This document shows, in pieces, positions 46,214 through 57,339 of a stretch of 64,000 bases of DNA. This DNA is from Nicotiana tabacum. Its lineage: Eukaryota; Streptophyta; Magnoliopsida; Solanales; Solanaceae. Below the pieces are notes generated by a model. That model was not told where the DNA came from, made no database searches, and worked only from the letters and a program-made list of their open reading frames with translations. Where the stretch lies: assembly GCF_000715075.1 (NCBI RefSeq), contig NC_134087.1, positions 183,985,276 to 184,049,275 on the forward strand. The letters are read 5' to 3'. Position numbers and translations under genes: made by a program. Each line of letters begins with the position of its first letter. Position 1 is the first letter of the stretch.

Positions 46214-46390
46214 CTGTTCAGAAAGAAAAAGAACAAAACAAAATTAAAATGGGACAAGAGAAAAGAACTTTATTAAACTTGCGGGATAAAAGGGTTCACA
46301 CTTTTACAAAAACGAAAGTAAAATTTGGATTACACCCTTGAATAATCCGGACAAAACAAAACACACAAAACATAAATCAAAGCCTACTAC
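46214..46390 (-). other. E2 Ogre-type intron between protease and RT
   Basis: Donor TG|GTAGTAGG at 46390 lies at the gag-pro stop; acceptor CTGAACAG ends at 46214 after a T-rich tract. Its removal (177 nt) keeps the frame into pol, matching the E1 arrangement though the intron sequence differs. Confidence 0.8.
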
Positions 46391-49300
46391 CAAGACTCCC
46401 CTCGGACAGGAAGAGGAGTAACTGTCCAATTGTTGGTCTTGGCCTCAGGCCCCACAAACTGTATCTCTGCTCTGCTGGAACCTTCTCCAGCTTCCACCAT
46501 ACTGACATCCGCGAATAGCTTCTCAAAACTCTGATTCAGGTCTTCATTTATACCGATCAAAGGTCCTAGAATCTTTGGGACCGGTGACCCCTTGGCACTT
46601 GCTTTGACAAAAGACCTTGAGAGGCGTGGCACTGGTTTAGGCAGAAACCAGACCCTCTTCTTCATTTTTCGCGCTTGCTTCCTATCTGCTGCGGTTGGTT
46701 TGAACCTCAATCCGAAAGTTTCCAGATTTTTAGGAAGGGAGACAGGTTGGACAATCCCTTGAAGCTCGACTCCCAGGCCTTTTCCTGGCACAAATCCATT
46801 ACCCAGCATTTCTGAGACCATCATGACTGTTGGGGCAGCTACCCTAGGGTGCGGGATGATTTCTCCTTCAGAAATTTTGTTGGCCGACCCTGTGTCGAAA
46901 ATCTGGTAGACCCAAGGACCTTTGTCATCAGCGGTCTCTATGAAAGGTGCAATGGCTCCGCCCATGGTGCACGTTGTATCCTCGCCGTGTAACACGACCT
47001 CTTGTCTTTCCCACTCGAACTTCACCATCTGATGTAGGGTGGAGGGCACCGCCTTGGCTGCATGAATCCATGGTCGACCTAACAGCAGGTTGTAAGATAC
47101 CGTGGCGTCTAATACCTGGAATTCCATGGTAAACAAGACTGGACCGATGGTCAGTTCAAGTACAACATCCCCCACAGTGGTTGTTCCGTTTCCGTCAAAC
47201 CCTCGGACACAAATATTGTTCTTGTGGATCCTTCCGTGGTCGATCTTTAACTGGTTCAAGGTAGATAGTGGGCAAATATTGGCGCTTGAGCCGTTATCCA
47301 CCAATACTCGAGTTACCACAGAGTCTTCACATTTGACAGCTAGGTATAGAGCTTTATTATGCTCCGTACCTTCCACCGGCAGGTCATCATCTGAGAATGT
47401 TACCCTGTTCACCTCGAAAATCTTGCTGGCAATGGTTTCTAGGTGGTTTACAGAAATCTCACTGGGTACATGAGCTTCGTTCAATATCTTCAACAGGGCC
47501 CGACGATGCTCCTCAGAATGGATCAGTAATGACAACAGTGAGATCTGGGCCGGTGTTTTTCTCAGCTGTTCGACCACAGAATAGTCTTGTACTTTCATCT
47601 TCCTCAAGAACTCTTTAGCCTCTTCTTCGGACACAGGTTTCTTGGTTGCAACTGGGTTGGTTCTTCTTAGCTCCGCCGGAGCAAAACATCGACCTGATCG
47701 GGTCAACCCTTGCGCTTCACAACTGACTTCTTCCACCTGTTTTCCTTTGTACATCACCACCGCCTTTTCATATTTCCAAGGCACAGCCCTGCTGTCAATC
47801 ATCGGCAGCTGGACCACAGGCTTTATGGTCACCGGTTCTCTACATACCCCTTTTAACACGACTGCCGGTGTGGGCGGTATCCCTGATATTACCAACTTGC
47901 TTGGCTCGGGTTTGCTTGTTATGGCGGACGGGCTCTTTCCCAATATCACTACCGGCTTGACGTCTTCTCCCTGCGACTGTACACTCGTCCCTCCACTGGT
48001 CGAGACTTCTTTTGGGGCAGCTTGGATCATCATCACTGTTTGTGAGGGTTTTCTCAACTCTCCTCCCTCACACACCAACTCAATCATGTGAGTTTCGTGG
48101 TGCGCTGGCAGTGGGTTTTGGTTGATGTTAGGAGCTTCTGGTGTCTGGACCTCGATCTTATTGGTGTTGATAAGATCCTGTATGGCATGCCTTAACTTCC
48201 AACACTTCTCGGTGTCATGCCCGAGCATCCCTGAGTAGTATTCACAACTTATTGATCGATCCAAATTCTAAGGTGGGGGATTTGGTTCTCGAGTCTGGAC
48301 AGGACTAACCAAACCCAATTGCCTCAGCTTGTGGAACAAAGTGGTGTAGGTTTCTCCCAACTCCGTGAAAGTTCTCTGTTTCCGCAACCTGTCATTCCTA
48401 GCATCTGGATTTCCCCGAAAACCTGCCCCTGGAGGGTTTCTATAGGCCCTTGGTGGAGGATAGGTGTTTTGTGGTGGTGCATATATGTTCTGGGGAGCCG
48501 GCGCGCGCCATTGCGGGCGAACCGGAGGCTGGGTGTATGCTTGAGCCTGGTGTACGGAACAATGTGGTTCTAGAGGTGGATAGAAATTTTGTGGTGGGTT
48601 GTATGGGTAGTTTGACCTGTGAGGTCTGGGTTGGTTGTAGTGCGGCCTGCCAGCCCTGGACCAACTGCCTGCCTCGATCGTGGCAACCTATTCTTTCTTT
48701 CTTCTCAGCGCACCTCCCGTGCCGCTTTGAATAGCCTGGGTTGTGGCTTTGAGTGCCGAATAGTTCAAGATTTTGTCAGACCTCAGACCCTCTTCTATCA
48801 TGACCCCTATCTTGACCACCTCGTTGAAAGATTTTCCAACTGTTGTCACCAAGTGACCAAAGTAGGTTGGATCCAATGTCTGCAAGAAATAGTCCACCAT
48901 CTCTCCCTCTCTCATGGGAGGATCGACTCTAGCTGCTTGTTCTCTCCAACGGAACCCGAACTCGCGAAAACTTTCCCCGGGTTTCTTCCCAGTTCTCAAT
49001 AATGTGAGACGGTCAGGGACTATCTCGAGATTGTACTGGAAATGACCTGCAAAAGCCTGCGCCAGATCATCCCACGTGTACCACCTGCTGGAATCCTGCC
49101 TGGTATACCATTCTAGTGCAGATCCGCTCAGGCTTTGGCCGAAATAAGCTATCAGCAGCTCATCCTTGCCGCCTGCCCATCTCATTTTGCTACAGAATCC
49201 CCGCAAATGTGCCATGGGATCACCGTGCCCTTCATATAAATCAAACTTAGGCATCTTGAACCCAGCCGGGAGTTGGACGTCTGGAAAAGGGCACAGATCT

Positions 49301-49844
49301 TTGTATGCTATGCTGACTTGATTGCCCAGCCCGTGCAAGTTCCTGAAGGACTGCTCCAGGCTTTTGAACTTCCTCAATACTTCATCCTGTTCAGGGGCCT
49401 TAGCTGGCTTCTCAATCTCTACCGGCACTTCCAAATGTAGATTGTAAGCCTGTGGTTCGGGGGTATGAAACGTAGGCTCGGGGGGATAGTATTGTGTATC
49501 GTGAGCCTGAAACAATGGCTCACTGGTCGTTCTTTGCAAAGGGGCTGATGTTGGTCCCACAAAATGGGAATATTGGGTGTTAGGAGAGGTTGATGGGGTG
49601 GTGGAGCCTGGGAATCGTGAGGGCTTCTTTCTTGATGATAAAGGGGATTTGGGCGGCTTGTGGAAGGGCCAGAGTGAGGGTATTCCGGCATGTGTCCCAG
49701 TGTTTCAGGGCTCTTTTGTGTTTTGGCTATGGCTAGCTGCATTGCATTCATCTCTAGTCCCATCCTTTCAATCTTTTCCATCGCTTCTTTTAACAACTGG
49801 CTCATTGGCCTTTCTTTCTCATTACTATTCTCTGAAGTAGTCAT
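46387..49844 (-). pseudogene. gag-pro: E2 gag-protease with G-patch, multiple breaks
   Basis: Starts at ATG 49844. A frame shift near 49560 moves to the frame of 49560-48688, then TAG codons at 48688-48690 and 48268-48270, then open to 46387. Gag has LPAGFKMPKFDLYEGHGDP and WYTWDDLAQAFAGHFQYN. The knuckle region reads CEYYSGMLGHDTEKCW. Protease has VDNGSSANICPLST and LLGRPWIHAAKAVPSTLHQM; the G-patch is GFVPGKGLGVELQGI. The N-terminal 60 residues are helical (MSQLLKEAMEKIERMGLEMN) and have no counterpart that I recognise in E1. Not functional as read. Confidence 0.9.
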
Positions 49845-50142
49845 GCTTGTTGCTACCGGTCCTTTGGATCTGGTTTGGTATGAGTGTGTTGCCAGAGTTC
49901 TTTAACAACTAACTTGTCTGGATCAGACAACAACAAACTTTGTTAGCGTTAGAGTTTAACAGATTTGATCATAACACATAGAGGATGCAATGCATCTAGG
50001 CAGTTAATCGTTTCTACATGCTTTGCTTCAAACAACATGCGTCATCCCGGTTTGCTCATTCGTCCCTTTTTAAAGTATTTTGGGAAACCCTGTGTTTTAT
50101 TTTATTATGTATTTTCTTTTCTTTCTTTATTAAAAGCGGTCG

Positions 50143-50201
50143 AATCTTATGGGGATTGCCTACGTATCACGCCCCCGCGTGAATCAGACCAGGCGTAGTT
50201 C
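50143..50201 (-). other. Structured motif copy E2-b (between ORF1 and gag)
   Basis: Plus-strand stems: P3 AATC/GATT, P1 CTACG/CGTAG, P2 TCACGC/GCGTGA, then AATCAGACC. Confidence 0.82.
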
Positions 50202-50388
50202 TGCCTCAAAGTAAAGACACATAGAAATTCTTCTGGAATCACTTAATTTCATTATCAAAAATTGCTATTACACATTACTTTAAACAAAATAGCAACAGTA
50301 CAGACTCCACGGTTTTAAACTTGGTTTGAGGAAAAGAAAACAACATATGGGGAAACAACAAACAAAACGAACAGGACTCGATCAAAGA

Positions 50389-52422
50389 CTAATTTTCCAA
50401 CTTAGGGACCCACGAGGCATCTTTCGGCCCTTTCGCGGCCCTAGGTGTAAGGTCTCTTTGCAAGCTCTTCAGCTCATTCATAATCCGGTGGACGCAGCCC
50501 ATGATGGAGACAATGAGGGTTTCCCGAGGTGTTTGCTCGCATGCCAAGCATTTCAGGTAGATGTAATGCCCGATCTCGTCAATTCTTGCTCGAATGTTGT
50601 CCCTTTCTGCGAACAACTGCCTTATCTGTCGGCTTTTTAATCCTAGCGTTTGTGCATTGGTGGCGAGCTGATCCTGGAACATCTCCATTTGCCTTTCCAT
50701 CCTGGTCATTGCATTGTAATAGCGTTTTCTGTCGGCTTGGGCATCTTGTGTTTGCTTGAAGATCCGCTCTTGCAGAGCGGAATTCGTTTCCTTTACCGCT
50801 TTGACGCTCAGTTCACAATCCCTCATGACTTGCTGTAGGCGCTTCCTCCAGGCCATTGTACCTTTTGCCCATTTGACCTTCATCCTTGCTATGCAAGCCT
50901 CTGATTGGTCTAATTCTTCTTGGCTCTGGATGACCTGATTTCTCAAACTGGCTATCAATCTTTCGTCGGAGCAACGCTTCTGTCGGTCGATGTTATTCTT
51001 ACTGGCTTGGCGAAGGCGGGCCTTCAGGGTTTGGTTCTCTTGGGCTAGCTTGTCTTTTTCAGCCTGCTCCTGGGCGACTTGCACGTTGTTTTCGAATACA
51101 ATCCTTTCAACTTGTCGCTTTAGCTTCCTGATTTCAACCAGGTAACCTTCCTCTTTTGCGAGCCAGTCCCATTGTTCTTGTGATGACTCAACAAAATCTT
51201 GGAGGTGAGGCCGTTTGGTTGGCCGTTCCACAATGTTCTTCTTGTTATGCCAAGCGAGATAGGCCGGCGAGACTTCACCCCTAGACACATCACCTACTCG
51301 AGTATTTGCCGTCAGGTACTGGCATTCACTCCATATGCAACGAATTGTCTTTTCAGGAAATTGGTCGTCACTGCTGACCTCGACTGCATAAGTGCTGAGA
51401 TCTTCATCCGGGTGTAGTACTTGACATCTTCCTAACTGCCTCATCACCCTGTAAGGGGCATAAGGTTGAATACCTCTGAGTCCCATCAAGAGGAAGTGAG
51501 GACCAGTGGCGGGCATGTATATGATTTCTTCCACAGAAAGCCAACCCAAAGTCCAGTTTATTTGATCTGCGGTGATGACCCGGAGATAGGATATCCATTC
51601 TTCAAACCCTCCCAGTGATCGGAAACCTGAAACCCTTAGGTTATAACCCTCGATGCAGCCCCCATTTGTAGACATGTAGCGCATATACTGAGGATGGTGA
51701 CACAAGTGTTCGATCATCCACATCTGTAATAACAAGTTGCACCCCTCGAAGAAGTCTGTCCCGGCCTTACAAGCTGTGATGGCTCGGTACATTTCTGACA
51801 CTATCATAGGAGCAAGGATGCTTTTATCATTGGTAATCAGGACTTTAACGATTCCAGCCACTTTCAGATCGATATTTCTATCTTTTCGGGGAAACACCAC
51901 AAGGCCCAAAAATGCCACCATAAAAGCGAACCGCCTATGCTCATTCCATTTTACCAGATTTCCCTTACTGCAAACACCACTTTCTGGATCATTAAATCCT
52001 CCTATGCTCCCGTACCTCTGGTATATGAATTGTAGGGTAGAAAAACCTCTATCCAGTTCAGCGTATGGGACTCCCTTGCTTATCTTCAACAGATCCATGA
52101 ATTTGTGTGAATTCACAGCTCTTGGAGCGATCAGGTATTTGTGTCTCAAACCTTCAGTGACGTCCATGTAACCCGCCATTTCTTCTAAGGTTGGGGTGAG
52201 TTCAAAATCCGAGAAACGGAACACGTTGTGGGCCGGATCCCAAAATGTAACCAAAGCCTTTATGATGTCGCACCGAGACCTGACGTTCAACAAATTAACC
52301 AAACCTCCCAGGTGCAGTTTGATCTTGTCTTGCTCTGACTTTTCCAAATCCTCCCACCATAATCGTACTTCCAGAGGGATTTTGCTTCTAACTGTTACCG
52401 GCAAACTTGGACTTATGCTCAT
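50389..52422 (-). CDS. E2 ORF1: intact PMD-like plus coiled-coil protein, 677 aa
   Basis: An uninterrupted frame from ATG 52422 to the stop at 50389. Residues ~15-250: ALVTFWDPAHNVFRFSDFE, EEMAGYMDVTEGLRHKYL, AFMVAFLGLVVFPRKDRN and VSEMYRAITACKAG match, in order, the blocks of the plant mobile domain seen in the E0 gene. Residues ~270-400: LGWLSVEEIIYMPATGPHFL and LGRCQVLHPDEDLSTYAVE, conserved with E1. Residues ~430-640 are heptad-rich (ENQTLKARLRQAS, RMERQMEMFQDQLATNAQTL), a long predicted coiled coil. A short Cys-containing tail (KCLACEQT) ends the protein. It is the only undamaged ORF of either retrotransposon. Family: extra ORF of Tat/Ogre elements, function unknown. Confidence 0.88.
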   Translation of the reverse strand: MSISPSLPVTVRSKIPLEVRLWWEDLEKSEQDKIKLHLGGLVNLLNVRSRCDIIKALVTFWDPAHNVFRFSDFELTPTLEEMAGYMDVTEGLRHKYLIAPRAVNSHKFMDLLKISKGVPYAELDRGFSTLQFIYQRYGSIGGFNDPESGVCSKGNLVKWNEHRRFAFMVAFLGLVVFPRKDRNIDLKVAGIVKVLITNDKSILAPMIVSEMYRAITACKAGTDFFEGCNLLLQMWMIEHLCHHPQYMRYMSTNGGCIEGYNLRVSGFRSLGGFEEWISYLRVITADQINWTLGWLSVEEIIYMPATGPHFLLMGLRGIQPYAPYRVMRQLGRCQVLHPDEDLSTYAVEVSSDDQFPEKTIRCIWSECQYLTANTRVGDVSRGEVSPAYLAWHNKKNIVERPTKRPHLQDFVESSQEQWDWLAKEEGYLVEIRKLKRQVERIVFENNVQVAQEQAEKDKLAQENQTLKARLRQASKNNIDRQKRCSDERLIASLRNQVIQSQEELDQSEACIARMKVKWAKGTMAWRKRLQQVMRDCELSVKAVKETNSALQERIFKQTQDAQADRKRYYNAMTRMERQMEMFQDQLATNAQTLGLKSRQIRQLFAERDNIRARIDEIGHYIYLKCLACEQTPRETLIVSIMGCVHRIMNELKSLQRDLTPRAAKGPKDASWVPKLEN

Positions 52423-52596
52423 TCTGCATGTTTATTGGGGTGATTAAGCAAAGATCCAGACTCATTGGACTCAAATACCAAATTGACACACCCCTTTTTT
52501 CCTAGAAAAACGAAATTTGGTTGTTTCTGAAAAGTATGATGTCACCTTAAAAACTTTCGTTCTTTGGATTGTACCTATATTTTGAAAAACAAGTTG

Positions 52597-52655
52597 AGCC
52601 CGATGGGGGTTGCCTACGTATCTTGCACCCTGCGAGAATCAAACTGACGTAGTTC
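52597..52655 (-). other. Structured motif copy E2-a (before ORF1)
   Basis: Plus-strand stems: P3 AGCCC/GGGTT (one G-U), P1 CTACGT/ACGTAG, P2 CTTGC/GCGAG (one G-U), then AATCAAACT. Confidence 0.82.
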
Positions 52656-53447
52656 AGGCATCAGCCGAATTTTGGAGACACACTATTTTTCTCTTAGAAA
52701 TGAATCAAAGACTCTTACTTTTTAAAACAAATTAATAAGACACACATTTTTTCTTTTTTTTCAAAATTCTGGTAGAGCTTTAACCATTTTCTGGGTATTG
52801 TTTTTTCAAGAATAAATAATTATCTCCCTATCCGTTATTCTTTTTTTTTCTTTTTTTCTCTCTCTTTTTTTTCAAACATTCCCAATATTCAGAAACCGGT
52901 CAACACGCAAGACTTGAAACAAGTAAATGCATAAAGCAAACAGGATGTAGCAGGATGGTCTTTATTCTCAGGTTGCTTGTCTTAGACGGACCCAGCCCCT
53001 GTGCTGAGTCCCCTAAGTCAAATGCACACGATGCAAATAAGCGTTCCTACTAGGGATCCGGCATGGAGTTATGTTATACTAAGCTGTAAAACCTAGGTGT
53101 TTGTTCTAGACCTGGCTTACCCGAGCGGACAACTCGAGCCAAGGATGGGAGCTATGTACCGGTAACCAAAAGGCCATCCGATTTTGCAACTCCTCCGAAT
53201 CCTCGTTCTATTTTGGCATATGACACTAACAGAAAGAAGCCACGACCAGCGTACGCTCCTCAAGAGAGAGAAGAGAGGGGTTTCGACACAATTTTATATT
53301 TACAGTTCAAATAATATCAAAGCGGTAAAAGCAGCATTTAGCACATTAGGCTCGAAACATGTAATAATCAGATAATAAATAAAGCCAAATAATAACAATT
53401 ATTCTAAGCTCGAATTCTTAACCCTGAACCAGTGGTTCTGGGTCATG
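52656..53447 (-). other. E2 leader between PBS and ORF1
   Basis: T-rich with poly(T) tracts at 52741-52870. From 52970 it is strongly conserved with the E1 leader (34130-34600), including the hairpin AACCCTGAACC/GGTTCTGGGT beside the PBS. Confidence 0.6.
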
Positions 53448-53465
53448 TCCCCAGCGGAGTCGCCA
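53448..53465 (-). other. E2 primer binding site (tRNA-Arg type)
   Basis: TCCCCAGCGGAGTCGCCA on the plus strand, one base different from the E1 PBS, again followed by a 4 bp GAGC spacer before the LTR. Confidence 0.8.
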
Positions 53466-53469
53466 GAGC

Positions 53470-56400
53470 TGTCACACCTCCTTTTTCCGCACCCGAGGGG
53501 GCAGGGGAGTTTTTTCCAATTAAAGGACAATCGAAACGGGATTGGTTTATTTATTTCAGAGTCGCCACTTGGGAGGTTTAGGGTGTCCCAAGTCACCAAT
53601 TTTGATCCCGAATCGAGGAAAAGAATGACTCCATATTACAGTCTGCGTACCAGAAATCCGGATAAGGAATTCTGTTAACCCGGGAGAAGGTGTTAGGCAT
53701 TCCCGAGTTCCGTGGTTCTAGCACGGTCGCTCAACTGTTATATTCGGCTTGATTATCTGATTTTATACAAATATGAACTTATGTGCAAATTTTAACTTTC
53801 AACGCTTTCATAATTATTATTATTTTTACAAGGAATTGCAACGTCGTGAAAGCATACCTCGAATCACGTTACATCAATGTACACGTGATTGTTGACATAT
53901 CTCGACTCGGTTGAGATTTGGATTTGGGTCACATAAATGTGCACCCGAGTTTAAGGAGATAACATTATTAAGTACGCGCTTAAAGAGACTATCGCGTTAT
54001 TATTCTAGGAGGCCCGTGAGATTTGCTAAACGACCTGTCCTGGAAACTGAATGCTTTGATATATACATTTAACAAGGGCCCCGCAGCTTATGCGTTTTTA
54101 TTTGTCGAGGCTCATCTCGTCTTTATTTTAAAAGGATATCCTATAGCGGCTATATTTTCCTGTCACATTTGTATCTACTAATTGAAAGTAAAAATGATCC
54201 AACTCAATTACATGCTTGCAGGTTATTTATAACGAAATTCCGAGTGCCTTTGTAGAATAAGAAAACATGGCCATGCACGTGGGCAGCTAATCGAACATTA
54301 TGGGCCCAAATCCAGCTCATACGTGATGGGCCAGACCTGGCCACTGTTCATCCGATGCGGATCTGCCTGGTCCGTTTCTACCTAGGCTCAACCTCCATGA
54401 GGTTGAGACTGTAAACTTGTGTCTTTATCCTGTATGTGTGGCTGATTACTAATTATAGCGAAACAATTCATCCAAAGGAGACGAACTTAGCTAGGAATGG
54501 ATAATTTTATGCTTAGCATATATTAAACGACATGTTGCACGATTAAACCGAATCTGGGATGCAACCTATCGTATTGGGAATGTTTTACCTAACCGCATGC
54601 ATATATAGACTTACATTCAATTGTCCTACATTGACGTCTATTAGACAGGCAAGCTACTTCCAGCATCCAAACAAAAATAAAATTATTCTACATTACATGA
54701 ATATTTAATGTAACAATCTATGTATAAAAGACATTCTTCAGGTCTTTTCATTTGTATTCATGCTCAATTTTTCCAATTACATTTGACAGTGCATTGGTTG
54801 TGTACCTGGTATAGAGGACAAAGAAGAAAGGAATGATCAGCTGGGCAGTATGCAATAAACACAGCAACAGCAGATACACAGCAACAACACAGCAACAAAC
54901 CAACAACCACAAGTGTTTTCCACAGTCCACAGGCAACCAGCAACAATTTCCAGAACAAAGAGAACCAGCAGATGGTCGAGCACCAAACAAGTAATCCCAG
55001 AAAAGAGTAATAAGATGCAGCCAAGAAAAACCAGAATGTTCAATGCAGTAACAGCAGAAAATCAATAACCACAAAAGCTGAGCAAACAGCCAACAACAAT
55101 CAGCAAAGACAGCTTGAACAACTTGAACTCTTACACAGTTTTCAAATGATACTCATTCACAGTATTCTGAAATTTCTTTCTGTTTTTTTTTTCTGAAGAC
55201 TAAAAGTCCAACCCCCTTTTTAGTTATGCAACAACTTATTTATAAGCCAACAACCCAGTGCAGTCAAGCTGCCTGGATCCTGCCAGTTGCAATCTGCCCA
55301 TACCCCTTAACTCCCCATGTCTAAAGGCATCTTTCTCGGTAAACTTAATCAGCCCCCCATGCTTTGTCCTATTGCTCTAATCAAGGATTATGGGTGTATT
55401 TAAAGTATTCATTTTGAACCCATGCCCTCATGTTTTGTTCCCCATTGTCATTAGGTTAATCATATTTTAATTACCACTTGACATATTCTGAAATTAAACC
55501 CCTAATCAGACTTTGTCTTATGCCAAATCTACCCTTAACCTTGCACGTTGCTGTATTACCATAACTCTTAATAATTAGTATATAAACCTCTCTGATTTCA
55601 GCTAACTACTGACTACTTAACTTAAACTCAATGCTGCCTTCAGGTGAATCTGTTAGCTTTCCACAGTTAACAATCAATTTTCAGCCTAAATTCAAGCCAA
55701 TGATTCCAATTTAATCAAACAGGGGTGCCAATTAAAGGGTACAAGTTGGTCATGCCGATACAAGTAACACCAACAAGAAACAGGCATAGTAATCAATACT
55801 GAAATTCAACTCCTGATTTTCTAATCTTTCAAGTGAATTTAGTTGACGACGCTTATTTAAACGACTACGCGAACTATAATATACAGCAAACCACCAAAAA
55901 AATCAACAAACAAATCAACTTTAAACTCAAAATGTACACACATGGATAGACGAGTCAGAAACCAAAACAAACCAGAACATGTATGACAGATAGAGTTTAG
56001 GATGACAAAAGAAAAAGGGAAAATACCTCCGGGACCTGAAACTAAGACTGACTCAAGCTCGAACTCGGGCCAGGTGATTTTGGGGTCTAATGGACTTTAA
56101 CCGAAGCGTTCTCAACTGAGAACACTTTGGTAAAAGTCTGCTAGGCCCTGATCCTGTCACTTATTCGGACAAAACCCATAGATCCGAATCCTAGGGCTCT
56201 TGAGGTTCGATTTGGGAACCGTTCAATTCCAGTCAGATTCGAACGGAACCAAATCCATTCAGGGGGTGAGGGAGGTCAGGAGGGGCTGTGGTGTGAGTTT
56301 GGGGTCAATCGGTGTAGATCTAGTTTTTGCTCGAATCTTCGTTTGAAGATTCGAGAAGCTACGGGTTGATTCGAGGTGAACGGTTAACGGATTCATGTTC

Positions 56401-57339
56401 AGGGTGGTTGGGTGCATCGGGGATGTTATTTGGTGGTCATCGGAACTGTGGTTACCGGGCTCACGGGGGGAAAACCTAGGCTGCTAGGGTTTGAGAGGAA
56501 GGGGTCCTAGGGAAGATGGTGAACAGTGGCTGAAGGGGGGTTTGGTTTGGGGGGCGTGGGGTGTAATGGAGAGTTTATATATGTATTGAGGGTTTAGATC
56601 CTGGCCGTTGGATCAAGTGAGATCTATGGCCAGGATCTATTCACTTAGGAAAGACGGTGTCGTTTGGGTGTGATGGTGGGTGAGACCGGGTAAAGGGCAT
56701 GGATCGGGTCATGTTGACGGGTTTAAAGGAGGGTTTGGATCCGTTGGATCAATGGGGTTGGACAGCTTAGATCATCTTGCCTGAAACGGCGTCGTTTGGG
56801 TAAACGAGCAGTCTGATCAAGACCGTCCGTTTGAATCAGATCAACGGTTCTAACAGGGGTATTGATACGATGTCGTTTGGGGTCCTGCTGGGGCAGCCTG
56901 GGTTGGGCTTGGTCTTGCATTGGCTTTGGGCCTCATTTGGGGTCCAAACCGATTTTCCTTTCCCTTTTTAATTTCAACAAATTAACCAAAAATTCCTAAA
57001 AACAATGCAAATAATTAAAATAAACTTACACACATATTGAGCAACACCTACAACAATAAACACACATATTAGAATTTTTAAAAATGGTTAAATCACAGCC
57101 TAGAGTAAAAGCTGCATATTTTTTTGTGAATTTTCTCTTAAAACCGGACTACGGCCTGATTACACACGGCGTTCTTATTTTTTGTGTTTTTTGTAAGATT
57201 AATTGCAACACGGGCCGAACCACAAATGACTAGCAGCACATGTCATGAAAAAATTGGAATTTGTACAGCGAGGTCACTGGTCACTATTTTTGTTTTCTTT
57301 TGGAGTGATTGTCCGTGAAGCAAAAATCACGTGCTTACA
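53470..57339 (-). repeat. E2 right LTR (5' LTR in sense), 3870 bp
   Basis: Starts TGTCACACCTCCTTTTTCCG and ends GTGCTTACA. It is the partner of 34765-38641. Confidence 0.94.

Larger units (their letters stand above)
34765..57339 (-). mobile_element. E2: second Tat/Ogre-type retrotransposon, nested in the E1 LTR
   Basis: Plus-strand edges are TGTCACACCACC and GTGCTTACA, flanked by GGTGT on both sides (34760-34764 and 57340-57344). Length is 22.6 kb. The sense order on the minus strand is the same as in E1. It is related to E1 but a distinct family: LTR edges and coding blocks align while much noncoding sequence differs. ORF1 is intact; gag-pro and pol carry stops and frame shifts. Confidence 0.95.
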
